This document shows, one piece after another, positions 1 to 11,541 of a stretch of DNA of 64,000 bases. Numbering within the stretch: the first letter of the stretch is position 1; the number at the start of each line of letters is the position of its first letter. The DNA is from an uncultured Sphingomonadaceae bacterium (GTDB lineage Bacteria > Pseudomonadota > Alphaproteobacteria > Sphingomonadales > Sphingomonadaceae): assembly GCA_947488845.1 (NCBI GenBank), contig CANLBM010000001.1:186001-250000 (forward strand), in the 5' to 3' direction. Made by a program: the position numbers and the translations under genes. The notes under the pieces are model-generated. The model was given only the letters and a program-made list of their open reading frames with translations, had not been told where the DNA came from and did not search any database.

Positions 1-486
1 AATCGCCTTGGCAACATCCAGACGCCAGCTATGCGGTTCGGTTCGCGCGCGCTCCCGCGCCAGAACTGGTTCAAGATGGCGGCAGGTGCCGGCATAGATC
101 GGACCATCCGGCCCTTCCGGCTGCGGACCAGCTTCCTGCGCCTGCCGCATGCTCGTCCGCGTACAGAAACAGCGGTAGAGCATATCCAAATCCTTTAGTC
201 GCTCTACCGCCGCGGCATAGCTTTCGAAACGGTCGGACTGGAAAATCACGTCCCCGTCCCATGTCAACCCGAGCCACTTCAAATCCGCCAATATTGCCTC
301 GACAAATTCGGGCCGGCTGCGCGCGCTATCGATATCCTCGATCCGGAGCAGAAACCGGCCACCGCGCTCGCGGGCAAAATCATGCGCCACCATCGCGGCA
401 TAGGCGTGACCCAAATGCAACAATCCGTTGGGGCTGGGAGCGAAACGCACCACAATATCTCGATTCAATTGACCACTTGACGTCAT
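1..486 (-). CDS. gluQ: Glutamyl-Q tRNA(Asp) synthetase, 3' end cut by the window
   Basis: Class I aminoacyl-tRNA synthetase paralogue that attaches glutamate to the queuosine base at position 34 of tRNA(Asp). The frame is open from an ATG at 486 to the left window edge (162 codons, no stop). The N-terminus reads VRFAPSPNGLLHLGHA, with the HIGH-type motif HLGH at residues 24-27, followed by LRIEDID. A C-x-C ... Y-x3-C zinc pattern (CFC then YAGTC) matches the YadB/GluQ family. The missing part would carry the rest of the Rossmann fold; family length is about 290 residues. A full GltX would carry a long anticodon-binding domain, but the zinc pattern favours GluQ. Confidence 0.88.
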   Translation of the reverse strand, partial: MTSSGQLNRDIVVRFAPSPNGLLHLGHAYAAMVAHDFARERGGRFLLRIEDIDSARSRPEFVEAILADLKWLGLTWDGDVIFQSDRFESYAAAVERLKDLDMLYRCFCTRTSMRQAQEAGPQPEGPDGPIYAGTCRHLEPVLARERARTEPHSWRLDVAKAI

Positions 487-572
487 GATGAGGATATTGT
501 TCTTTGTGTCATAGTCATGTCATGTTCTTAGGCATAAAGAGCGGGCAGTAAAGGACAAGGGAGACAGCGCTT

Positions 573-1139
573 ATGTATCACCCCGACTTGCTGAGGCATC
601 CGGAAAGCTGCCCTTCGCTCGTCCTCAACGCCGACTATACGCCTCTTTCTTATTATCCGCTCAGTCTGTGGCCTTGGCAAACTGCGATAAAAGCGGTGTT
701 TCTCGACCGGGTCGATATTGTCTCCAGCTATGAGCGCGAGGTACACAGCCCCAATCTCGACATGAAAATTCCGTCGGTGATTGCGCTCAAGAAATATATC
801 AAGCCGTCCGAATATCCCGCCTTCACCCGGTTCAACCTGTTCCTGCGCGACAGGTTCGAATGCCAATATTGCGGATCCCCCGACAATCTCACTTTCGACC
901 ATGTCATCCCGCGCCGCCAGAAAGGACGCACGACCTGGGAAAATGTCGCCACCGCCTGCCTGCCGTGCAATCTCAAGAAAGGAGGCCGGACGCCGAAGGA
1001 AGCGCATATGCAACTCGCCAATCGTCCGATCAAGCCGACAAGCTGGCATCTGCAGGAACATGGCCGGGCGTTCCCGCCCAATTTCCTGCACGATACGTGG
1101 CACGACTGGCTCTACTGGGATATCGAGCTGGAAAGCTAA
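573..1139 (+). CDS. HNH endonuclease family protein
   Basis: Protein of 188 residues. The C-terminal half holds an HNH fold with two zinc-binding CxxC pairs: CQYCG near residue 96 and CLPCN near 129, around FDHVIPRR, whose DH is the metal/catalytic motif. The first 85 residues (NADYTPLSYYPL...) are typical of the short stand-alone HNH proteins widespread in alphaproteobacteria. AAGGGAGA at 557-564 serves the ATG. There is no methylase, phage or restriction partner beside it, so its DNA substrate and role are unknown; a housekeeping or repair role is as likely as defence. Confidence 0.85.
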   Translation: MYHPDLLRHPESCPSLVLNADYTPLSYYPLSLWPWQTAIKAVFLDRVDIVSSYEREVHSPNLDMKIPSVIALKKYIKPSEYPAFTRFNLFLRDRFECQYCGSPDNLTFDHVIPRRQKGRTTWENVATACLPCNLKKGGRTPKEAHMQLANRPIKPTSWHLQEHGRAFPPNFLHDTWHDWLYWDIELES

Positions 1140-1304
1140 ACGCCTGTCTTTTCGATATCGGCGATACCTTCTTTTTCCCATCCGCTTTGACCGTTCACCC
1201 CCCTCTCCGGCACGGACTCGATATAATTTCAAAATTGCGCTATAATCGCACTTATATCGTTGCGTATTATTTGAGTGTCACGACTTGATTTACGGGAGGC
1301 GTAT

Positions 1305-3008
1305 ATGAGAAAATCACATTTAATATTGGGTACAGCACTGCTTGCATTAAGTGGTTACAGCGGCGCGCCCGCATTCGCGCAATCGGGTTCCGTCGCTACC
1401 GACAGCATGGCGGACGCCGATATCGTCAAGATGGCTGGCGCGCCGCTGTTTGACGGTATGGGCAATTATACTCGCAAGATTTCGACCAGTTCCGCGGCCG
1501 CCAATCGCTATTTCAATCAGGGCATGGTGCTGGCGTTCGGTTTCAACCACGCAGAAAGCATCCGTTCGTTCCGGGCAGCGCAGCGGCTCGACCCCGGTTG
1601 CGCGATGTGCTTTTGGGGAGAGGCTCTGGCGACCGGTCCCAATATCAATGTGACCAGCAAGGGCAAAGCCGTGATGAGCGAGGCGGACCGGAAGTCCGCC
1701 TTCGCCGCGGTCAATCGCGCCTTGGCCCTGAAAAGCACGGCCACACCGCTTGAACAGGCGCTGATCGAAGCACAGGCGAAGCGCTATAACGGCGATCCGT
1801 CAACCGCCCGCGAACCTCTGGATCTCGCTTATGCCGAGGTCATGGAAAAATTTGTTGCGGCCCATCCCGACGATGATGATGCGGCGGCCATCTATGCCGA
1901 AGCATTGATGAACACGATGCCGTGGGATTATTGGTCAGCTGACGGCAAAGCAAAGCCGGAGACCGAGAAAGTCATTGCCACGCTGGAGCGGATCATCGCC
2001 CGCAGTCCGCAACATCCGCTCGCGCTCCATCTGTACATCCATGCCGTCGAGGCATCCGACCAGCCGGGACGGGCCGAGGACGAAGCGGATGCACTGGCAA
2101 ATCTGGTGCCCGGATCAGGGCATCTTGTGCATATGCCGGCCCATATCTTCTGGCGGGTCGGGCGTTATGACGATGCGGCCAAGGCCAATGTCCGGGCGGC
2201 ATCCGTCGACGAGGTATATATCGCGGCCTGCAACGCGCAGGGATTTTATCCGGCGCTATATTATCCACACAATATCCATTTCCTCTGGGCGGCAACCAGC
2301 ATGTCGGGTCAAAGCCGAATGGCTCTGGAATCGGCGCGCAAAGTCGCTGCAAATGTCCGCTTGGAGCAGATCGAGCAATTTCCTACCGTGGAGTTTTTCA
2401 AGACCATTCCGCTGCAAACGCTGGCCCAGTTTGGCAAATGGCCGGACATCATGGCCGAGCCGGCTCCGCCTGAAAATCTCGATTATTCCAACGCGATCTG
2501 GCGCTATGCGCGCGGTCTCGCCTTGGCGAATATGGGTGACATCGATGGTGCCCAGGCCGAACGCGCAAAACTCGCGGCCGTGAAGGACACGGTGCAGATA
2601 CGCTTTCTGGACAGCGCAGATTATCCCGCCAGCGTGCTGCTCAATATCGCCGATGATCTGCTGCAGGGCGAAATGGCACTCAAGTCCGGCGATCCCGATC
2701 TGGCGGCCAGCCATTTTGAGAAGGCGGTGATAAAGCAGGACAGCCTGCCCTATATGGAACCGCCTTTCTGGTATTATCCGACCCGGCAGTCGCTGGGTCA
2801 GGCGCTGCTTGACGGAAGCCGGTTCGCCGAGGCGGAAGCGGTGTATCGGAAGGATCTGGAAGACTATCCACACAACGGCTGGTCGATGTCGGGACTTGCC
2901 GCTGCGCTGGAGCGGCAAGGGAAGATGGATGAGGCTCAAAAGGCGAAAAGCGCCTTTGCCATCATCTGGGCCAAAGCGGATGTGCAAATTAATGGATCGC
3001 GGCTCTAG
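1305..3008 (+). CDS. Periplasmic tetratricopeptide-repeat protein
   Basis: Exported protein of 567 residues. The start is placed at ATG 1305 because GGGAGG lies at 1294-1299 and a clean signal peptide follows (MRKSHLILGTALLALSGYSG, then APAFAQ as cleavage site); the GTG at 1275 has neither. The mature part is built of helical TPR-like repeats (for example NRYFNQGMVLAFGFNHAESI and LDGSRFAEAEAVYRKDLEDY). A conserved CAMCFWGEALATGPNIN segment holds a CxxC that lacks the histidine of a haem c site. The family is common in Proteobacteria without an assigned activity. It appears monocistronic, 41 nt upstream of ppc. Confidence 0.8.
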   Translation: MRKSHLILGTALLALSGYSGAPAFAQSGSVATDSMADADIVKMAGAPLFDGMGNYTRKISTSSAAANRYFNQGMVLAFGFNHAESIRSFRAAQRLDPGCAMCFWGEALATGPNINVTSKGKAVMSEADRKSAFAAVNRALALKSTATPLEQALIEAQAKRYNGDPSTAREPLDLAYAEVMEKFVAAHPDDDDAAAIYAEALMNTMPWDYWSADGKAKPETEKVIATLERIIARSPQHPLALHLYIHAVEASDQPGRAEDEADALANLVPGSGHLVHMPAHIFWRVGRYDDAAKANVRAASVDEVYIAACNAQGFYPALYYPHNIHFLWAATSMSGQSRMALESARKVAANVRLEQIEQFPTVEFFKTIPLQTLAQFGKWPDIMAEPAPPENLDYSNAIWRYARGLALANMGDIDGAQAERAKLAAVKDTVQIRFLDSADYPASVLLNIADDLLQGEMALKSGDPDLAASHFEKAVIKQDSLPYMEPPFWYYPTRQSLGQALLDGSRFAEAEAVYRKDLEDYPHNGWSMSGLAAALERQGKMDEAQKAKSAFAIIWAKADVQINGSRL

Positions 3009-3049
3009 TTTGGCTTGACCGATTATCTGCCGCAGTGCAGCATATCGGC

Positions 3050-5737
3050 ATGACCCAATCCCTCACCGTTCGCCAAAATCCCGATATCAAATATCTCGGC
3101 AAATTGCTGGGCGATGTCATTCGCTCCTACGGCGGGGAGGAGCTTTACCGGCGCACCGAATATATCCGGTCAACCAGCGTTGATCGCCATCGCGGTCTGG
3201 CCGATGCGGATGCAATTGATCCTGGTCTCGACGCGCTGTCGCTCGACGAAACGCTCGCCTTCGTGCGCGGCTTCATGCTCTTTTCCCTGCTCGCAAATCT
3301 CGCCGAGGATCGTCAGGGCGTCGCTGCGGAAAAAGGCGCGACCGTGGTCGAGGCGATCGAACTGCTCGCCAGCGAAGGCGTTGACCGCGACGCGATCCTG
3401 AATCTGCTCGACGACGCGCTGATCGCGCCGGTGCTCACCGCCCACCCGACCGAAGTGCGGCGCAAGAGCATCATCGATCACAAATCCCGGATCGCCGAGC
3501 TGCTGCTGATGAAAGACGAGGGAGAGGAAGAAACCCCGCAAGGCGACATGCTCGACGCCGCGATCCTGCGCCAGATCGCCCTGCTCTGGCAGACCCGTCC
3601 GCTGCGCCGCGAGCGTCTGTTCGTCACCGACGAAGTCCAGATTTCGCAAAGCTATATGAAGGACGTATTCCTGCCCGTCCTACCCCGGCTCTATGCCAAA
3701 TGGGAGCGGACCCTCGGCGCGCGGCTGCCGAGTTTCCTGAAGCTCAACAGCTGGATCGGCGGCGATCGCGACGGCAACCCGTTTGTCGACGCGGGCGCGA
3801 TGGAGGAAGCATTGTCGCGCGCGGCCGAAACCGTCATCGGCTATTATCTGATGTGCGTTCACACATTGGGCGCAGAGCTGTCCATCTCGACCGAACTGGC
3901 CGAAGTGCCCGACGCGGTAATCGCGCTCGCTGATGCCAGCGGTGACGATTCGCTGAGCCGCAAGGACGAACCCTATCGCCGCGCGCTGTCGGGCATTTAC
4001 GCCAGACTGTCGGCGACCCATCTCAAACTCTGCGACCATGTACCGGGCCGTACGTCGCCGCTGGCCGCCAAGGCTTATGACAATCCGCAGCAGTTGCGCG
4101 AGGAACTTGTCATATTGGCGCATGGCCTGAAATCGGCCGGCAAGGGTGTCTTCGCGACATCCGGAGCGCTTGGTCGCCTGATCCGGACGGTCGAACTATT
4201 CGGCTTCCACCTCGCCACGCTCGACATGCGCCAGAACAGCAAAGTGCATGAGCGGGTCGTGGCCGAATTGCTGAAGCAGGCGGGCGTAGAAGACGACTAT
4301 CTGGCGCTGGACGAAGCGGCACGGGTTAAACGCCTGCGCGCTGAACTAGCCAATAACCGCCCGCTGGCGAGTCCGTGGATCACCTATAGTGACGAGACCG
4401 CGAAAGAATTGTCGATCATCCGGGCTGCCGCCGAAGCGCACAGGAAATATGGCCCCGAGGTCATCACCAATTATAATATCAGCAACGGCGAAAGCGTTTC
4501 CGACATATTGGAAGTCTATGTCCTGTTGATGGAGACGGGCCTCTATCACGCACCAACCGAGGACAACGCATCGCCGTCCTGCCCGGTCATGGCCGTGCCT
4601 TTGTTCGAAACCGTCTCCGATCTCGAAAATGCGCCGCAGGTAATGACCGATTTTTTCGCCCTTCCGGAAATGCACGCGCTCGCGAAAGGGCGCGGTCATC
4701 AGGAAGTGATGATCGGCTATTCGGACAGCAACAAGGATGGTGGCTATCTGACCTCGACCTGGAGCCTGTTCAAGGCGAGCGATGCGCTGACCCCGATATT
4801 TGCCAAGGCTGGCATAAAAATGCAGCTTTTCCACGGACGCGGCGGTGCCGTGGGTCGCGGTGGCGGCTCGGCCTTCGGCGCGATCAAGGCCCAGCCCAAG
4901 GGAACTGTCGCCGGCCGCATCCGGATCACCGAGCAGGGCGAAGTGATTGCCGCGAAATATGGCACGGAGGATGTCGCGGAAGCCAATCTGGAAGCGATGA
5001 CATCGGCGGTGCTGATCAATTCGCTGGAGCCCGACCAGACGGATAGCAAAGTGCAGGCCGATTTTGCCGTGGCAATGGATGAAATCTCGCAAGTCGCGTT
5101 CACCGAATATCGCGATCTGGTCTACGGCGACGACAGTTTCCGGACCTTCTTCCGGCAGATGACCCCGCTAACGGAAATTGCCAAACTCAAGATCGGTTCG
5201 CGCCCTGCCAGTCGGACGAAGAGCGACAAGATCGAGGATTTGCGCGCCATTCCCTGGGTATTCAGCTGGGCACAGGCCCGCGTCATGCTGCCAGGCTGGT
5301 ATGGTGTCGGACAGGCGCTCACAGCGTTTGATGACAAGGCCAAGTTGAAGGATATGGCGCAAAGCTGGCCCTTCTTTCAGGCATCGCTGTCCAATATGGA
5401 AATGGTTCTGGCCAAGTCCGACATGGGCATCGCCGCCCGCTATGCCGAGCTGGTCGAGGACAAGGACATGGGGCAGACATTTTTCGACCGCATCCGGTCC
5501 AGCTGGTATCAGACGCGCGATATATTGCTCGACATAACCGACCAGCCGCATCTGCTGGCGAAAAGTCCGGCACTGTTCAACAGTATCGAGTTGCGCCTGC
5601 CATATATCGAGCCGCTCAACCATCTCCAGATCGAGCTGATGAAACGCCTCCGCGCCGGCGAAGACGACCCGCGTATCGGCGAGGGCATCCAGTTATCGCT
5701 CAACGCAATAGCCACCGCATTGCGCAATAGTGGCTGA
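3050..5737 (+). CDS. ppc: Phosphoenolpyruvate carboxylase
   Basis: Cytosolic anaplerotic enzyme that carboxylates phosphoenolpyruvate with bicarbonate to oxaloacetate. About 895 residues, full family length. Signatures seen: VLTAHPTEVRRKS with the catalytic His near residue 132; GYSDSNKDGGY; the glycine-rich FHGRGGAVGRGGGS loop near residue 595, followed by a GRIRITEQGEVI segment; and the C-terminal ALRNSG matching the usual (Q/R)NTG end. An in-frame GTG at 3035 would add five residues; ATG 3050 is preferred, although neither has a strong ribosome site. Confidence 0.96.
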   Translation: MTQSLTVRQNPDIKYLGKLLGDVIRSYGGEELYRRTEYIRSTSVDRHRGLADADAIDPGLDALSLDETLAFVRGFMLFSLLANLAEDRQGVAAEKGATVVEAIELLASEGVDRDAILNLLDDALIAPVLTAHPTEVRRKSIIDHKSRIAELLLMKDEGEEETPQGDMLDAAILRQIALLWQTRPLRRERLFVTDEVQISQSYMKDVFLPVLPRLYAKWERTLGARLPSFLKLNSWIGGDRDGNPFVDAGAMEEALSRAAETVIGYYLMCVHTLGAELSISTELAEVPDAVIALADASGDDSLSRKDEPYRRALSGIYARLSATHLKLCDHVPGRTSPLAAKAYDNPQQLREELVILAHGLKSAGKGVFATSGALGRLIRTVELFGFHLATLDMRQNSKVHERVVAELLKQAGVEDDYLALDEAARVKRLRAELANNRPLASPWITYSDETAKELSIIRAAAEAHRKYGPEVITNYNISNGESVSDILEVYVLLMETGLYHAPTEDNASPSCPVMAVPLFETVSDLENAPQVMTDFFALPEMHALAKGRGHQEVMIGYSDSNKDGGYLTSTWSLFKASDALTPIFAKAGIKMQLFHGRGGAVGRGGGSAFGAIKAQPKGTVAGRIRITEQGEVIAAKYGTEDVAEANLEAMTSAVLINSLEPDQTDSKVQADFAVAMDEISQVAFTEYRDLVYGDDSFRTFFRQMTPLTEIAKLKIGSRPASRTKSDKIEDLRAIPWVFSWAQARVMLPGWYGVGQALTAFDDKAKLKDMAQSWPFFQASLSNMEMVLAKSDMGIAARYAELVEDKDMGQTFFDRIRSSWYQTRDILLDITDQPHLLAKSPALFNSIELRLPYIEPLNHLQIELMKRLRAGEDDPRIGEGIQLSLNAIATALRNSG

Positions 5738-5867
5738 TTTTTAGCGGTCTACAGGGCCCGCACAGGCGAATTGCTGCTGCGCGCCAGAACAGGATTCTTC
5801 CGAGCATTTTTGTCAGTCGCCTGCATCATTGACCCCGCCTAGACTTCTCCGAAATTAGGAGAGATTC

Positions 5868-8006
5868 ATGGCTGTCGAGACCAAGCGTAGTTTTTGCCGT
5901 TTTTGCCACGCAAGTTGCGCAATGATTGTCGAGGTGGAAGGCAATAAGGTCAAATCCGTGCGCGGCGACAAGGAAGACCATCTGTTCCACGGCTATACCT
6001 GCATCAAGGGCCGTCAGTTGCCCGACATGCACAATCTTCCCGACCGGATGATCACCAGCAAGATCCGCCAGCCCGATGGCAGTTTCAAGGACATATCAAC
6101 CGCCGAAGCGCTGAAACTCGCCGGCGCAAAGATGAAGAAAATGGTCAAGGAACACGGACCTCACAGTATCGCGGTCTATTGCGGCACCAATGCTTTCCAG
6201 AACAGCGCCGTGCTCGGTACATCCTACGCCTTCGCGCAGGGCATTGGCTCGCGCAACTGGTATACCAGCGTCACCGTCGACCAGCCAGCCAAGGTCTTCA
6301 CCACCGCGCGCTATGGCATGTGGATGGGCGGCGGCAACGCCTTCACCGAATCCGATGTGGCGATGTTTGTCGGCAATAATCCGATTGTCTCGCATTATTC
6401 CGGCGGCATGCCGACATCCTCGCCATCGCGCTGCCTGCGCGATGCCAAGGAGCGCGGTCTGAAGGTCATCGTCGCCGACCCGCGGGTCAGCGAGATGGGC
6501 AAATTGGCGGACATCTATCTTCCCGTGAAACCGGGTGAAGACCCTGCCCTGCTCGCCGGCATGCTCAACGTGATTTTCGCAGAGAAGCTCTACGACCAGA
6601 ATTTCGTCGCCGCCCATGTCGATGGCGTCGAAGAACTGGAAGCTGCGGTCAAATCCATGACACCCGATGTCGCCGCGAAACGAGCGGGAGTCGACAAGGA
6701 TCAACTGGTCGCCGCCGCCCGCATGTTCGCTGGCGCAAACAAGGGCCGTGTCGTCACCGGCACCGGTCCGGAAATGGCCGGCAACGGCACTCTGACCGAA
6801 TATCTCGTGGCGTCGCTCAACATCCTCTGCGCCCGCTTCAACCAGGAAGGCGAGCGGGTATCCGCGCCGATGGTCTTCAACCCGCTGATGGGCGGACCGA
6901 AAAAGGCGCAAGTCGCACCGAAGATGCCAACCTTTGGCGAAGGCTTCCCGAAATCGCGGATCCGCGGCCTCGGCCATCTCGGCAAGGAAATGCCGTGCAA
7001 CGTACTGGCAGATGAAATCCTGACGCCCGGCGAAGGTCAGGTCAGGGCGCTGATCTCGATCGGCGGCAACCCCGAAATCGCCTTTCCTGACCAGCAGAAA
7101 GTCCGCCGCGCGCTGGACGAATGCGAACTGTTCATTCAAGTCGATCCCTGGATGTCGGCCAGCGCCAGACGCGCCGACATGATCCTTGCGCCCAGCATGT
7201 GTCTGGAACGCGAGGACATCAACAATGTCTCCGACGCCTTCACCGAAGAAGCCTATGGCCATTATACCGAAGCGATGGTGCCACCGCCCGGCGACACGAT
7301 GGACGAATATGAAATGCTCTGGTGGCTGGCCAAGCATATGGGCATCGAAATGAATTTCCCCGGCGGCCCGGCCTCGATGGAGACCTGTCCCGACAAGGCA
7401 ACCGTCCTCGATCTCATTTCCGAAGGCTCGCTGCTCAAACCGAGCAAGGCCAAAGCCGATGCGGCGGCACTGAAACGCAAGGGCGCGGCGATCACCTATG
7501 AGGAACTGCATCCCGTGGTCGGCCCGGCCGATCCGGAAGCTTCAGAAAAATTTGACCTGAACGCGGGCGCGATGCCGAGCCAGCTTATCGACTATGCCGC
7601 TTATGATCCGGTCGATGATGGTTTCGATTTCCGCCTGATCTCGCGCCGTTCCAAGCATCGCTATAATAGCAATGGCCACACATTCCCGAAACTGGTCGAA
7701 AAAATGCCGACCAATCCGGCGTTCTTCAACCCCGCTGATCTGGCCGCTGCAGGCATCGAGGACGGCGCAATCATCCAAATCACCTCGCCTACCGCCTCGA
7801 TATTCGGTCTGGCCAAAGCGGATGAAAAAGTCCGTCAGGGCGTAATCTCGATGAGCCATGCGTTCGGCGACAGCGAGGCCGGCAAAGGCGACGTGATGAC
7901 CAAAGGCGGCTCGACCAACCGGCTAATCGTCGACGATGCCCATCTTGACCCGATTACCGGACAGGCGATGCAGAGTGCAATCCCGGTCCGAATTGCAATT
8001 GCTTAG
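5868..8006 (+). CDS. Molybdopterin oxidoreductase (DMSO reductase superfamily)
   Basis: Protein of 712 residues. An N-terminal [4Fe-4S] site is formed by Cys10, Cys13, Cys17 and Cys45 (CRFCHASC ... TCIKG), followed by the Mo-bisMGD domains and a C-terminal dinucleotide-binding domain (residues about 590-712, with the RRSKHRYNSNGHTF and SMSHAFGDSE regions). No Tat signal, so it is probably cytoplasmic. Where Nap/Fdh enzymes place the Mo-ligating Cys or Sec, by eye this protein has Phe144 (VDQPAKVFTTARYG). AGGAGA precedes the ATG. Only 12 nt separate it from a Rieske oxygenase gene, so the two are probably co-transcribed. The substrate is unknown; catalysis other than nitrate or formate chemistry is likely. 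Confidence 0.85.
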   Translation: MAVETKRSFCRFCHASCAMIVEVEGNKVKSVRGDKEDHLFHGYTCIKGRQLPDMHNLPDRMITSKIRQPDGSFKDISTAEALKLAGAKMKKMVKEHGPHSIAVYCGTNAFQNSAVLGTSYAFAQGIGSRNWYTSVTVDQPAKVFTTARYGMWMGGGNAFTESDVAMFVGNNPIVSHYSGGMPTSSPSRCLRDAKERGLKVIVADPRVSEMGKLADIYLPVKPGEDPALLAGMLNVIFAEKLYDQNFVAAHVDGVEELEAAVKSMTPDVAAKRAGVDKDQLVAAARMFAGANKGRVVTGTGPEMAGNGTLTEYLVASLNILCARFNQEGERVSAPMVFNPLMGGPKKAQVAPKMPTFGEGFPKSRIRGLGHLGKEMPCNVLADEILTPGEGQVRALISIGGNPEIAFPDQQKVRRALDECELFIQVDPWMSASARRADMILAPSMCLEREDINNVSDAFTEEAYGHYTEAMVPPPGDTMDEYEMLWWLAKHMGIEMNFPGGPASMETCPDKATVLDLISEGSLLKPSKAKADAAALKRKGAAITYEELHPVVGPADPEASEKFDLNAGAMPSQLIDYAAYDPVDDGFDFRLISRRSKHRYNSNGHTFPKLVEKMPTNPAFFNPADLAAAGIEDGAIIQITSPTASIFGLAKADEKVRQGVISMSHAFGDSEAGKGDVMTKGGSTNRLIVDDAHLDPITGQAMQSAIPVRIAIA

Positions 8007-8018
8007 GAAAGACGCGCT

Positions 8019-9320
8019 ATGGCGATGACCCAAGCCTATATTGATCAGATGAAGCGGCTGATGGAATGGGAGGCTGCCCGCAAGGCGCCGCCCGAGAGCT
8101 TCCCCCACCTGCCCGACTTGCCGGCGGGCCGCTACACCAGTCAGGAATACTACGATCTCGAGCAACAATATCTGTGGAAGAAGAGCTGGCTGTTCGCCGC
8201 GCATATTGATGAAGTGCCCGAGCCCGGATGTTTCCTGAAATGGGAGCAAGTCGGTGATCCGATCATCATCGTCCACGGCATGGACGGCGAAATGCGGGCT
8301 TTTTACAATACCTGTCGTCATCGCGGTGCGCCGGTCGTTACCGAAGAAAAGGGCAGATCGCCGCGGCTGATGTGCGGCTATCACAACTGGACCTACAAGA
8401 CCGACGGGGCTCTCGTCGGCGTGCCGGAAAAGCACGACTTCGGCCCTGATTTCGACATGTCGTGCCGCAGCCTGATTCCGGTGAAATGCGAGATGCTGGG
8501 CAATCTGATTTTCGTCAATTTTGATGAAGATGCGATGCCGCTCAAGCAATGGCTGGGGCCGGTCTGGGATGAGTGGAAAGAGTTCCGCTTTGACAAGATC
8601 AAACTCGCCGCCCGCCATAGTTTTGACCTGAAGTGCAACTGGAAGGTCGCGATGGAGGCCAATATGGAGGTCTATCATGTCCCCTTCATCCATCCAGACA
8701 CGGTCGCGCCGCTGGTCGACAGCAAGCGCAACGTGAACACCATCTATCCCAATGGCCACGCCCGGATGCTCGCCCCTGCGCCGGAACAGACCGACCGCGA
8801 GCATGTTCGCGCCATTGACAATCCTCCGGACTGGCAGGAGATCGAGGGCGTCGGCGAATTTGGCCGCACCTGCACGCAAAGCTACACGATGTTTCCCAAC
8901 TGGGTGTCGCCGCTGAGCAATTATTTCGTTCCGCCGCTGATCTTCTGGCCGACCTCGCTCAATACGACACGGATCGAACTGGTGACCATGGCGATGGACT
9001 GGGGCGATGGTCCTGCTCCGGATCTCTGGACCGTGCCGGACGACAGCAAGCCGAATGGCCGCGACATGTCGCCAATCATCCTCGAAGACACGCAATTTGG
9101 CGAGATGATCCAGAAATCGATGGAGAGCGACGGCTTCAAAAGCGTCCCGCTGAGCTATCAGGAGGCGCGCATCTACAGCTTTCACCAGACTTGCGACAAG
9201 ATGATCGGCCTCAACCGGGTACCTGAAAATCTCGCAGTGAAACAAGTGATTGGCAAGGAATGGGTCTATCCCAACGATCCGCGCGTCGCGGAAATGGAAC
9301 AGGTGGAAGCAGCGGAATAG
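8019..9320 (+). CDS. Rieske non-haem iron oxygenase, large subunit
   Basis: Aromatic-ring-hydroxylating/carnitine-oxygenase type alpha subunit of 433 residues. The Rieske [2Fe-2S] cluster is bound by Cys99, His101, Cys119 and His122 (CRHRGAPVV, MCGYHNW). The mononuclear iron site is EVYHVPFIH, with His220 and His225; the bridging acid three residues before the first His is Glu217 rather than the usual Asp, as in carnitine monooxygenase CntA. AGGAAAG stands 8 nt before the ATG. No small subunit, ferredoxin or reductase gene is adjacent, so electron supply must come from elsewhere or from the molybdoenzyme encoded just upstream. The substrate is not predictable from sequence. Confidence 0.9.
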   Translation: MAMTQAYIDQMKRLMEWEAARKAPPESFPHLPDLPAGRYTSQEYYDLEQQYLWKKSWLFAAHIDEVPEPGCFLKWEQVGDPIIIVHGMDGEMRAFYNTCRHRGAPVVTEEKGRSPRLMCGYHNWTYKTDGALVGVPEKHDFGPDFDMSCRSLIPVKCEMLGNLIFVNFDEDAMPLKQWLGPVWDEWKEFRFDKIKLAARHSFDLKCNWKVAMEANMEVYHVPFIHPDTVAPLVDSKRNVNTIYPNGHARMLAPAPEQTDREHVRAIDNPPDWQEIEGVGEFGRTCTQSYTMFPNWVSPLSNYFVPPLIFWPTSLNTTRIELVTMAMDWGDGPAPDLWTVPDDSKPNGRDMSPIILEDTQFGEMIQKSMESDGFKSVPLSYQEARIYSFHQTCDKMIGLNRVPENLAVKQVIGKEWVYPNDPRVAEMEQVEAAE

Positions 9321-9332
9321 CGTTTAATCTAG

Positions 9333-11536
<2,204 letters not shown>

Positions 11537-11541
11537 CCACA

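Noticed and set aside
573-1139. HNH gene as part of a restriction or phage system
   Set aside because: No methylase, specificity subunit, terminase or integrase nearby.
573-1245. Several overlapping frames around the HNH gene (both strands)
   Set aside because: They are shadows: Arg/Pro/Ser-rich translations without family blocks or ribosome sites, while 573-1139 has all three.
1305-3008. TPR protein as a cytochrome c because of CAMC
   Set aside because: The motif is CxxCF, not CxxCH, so no haem c attachment is supported.
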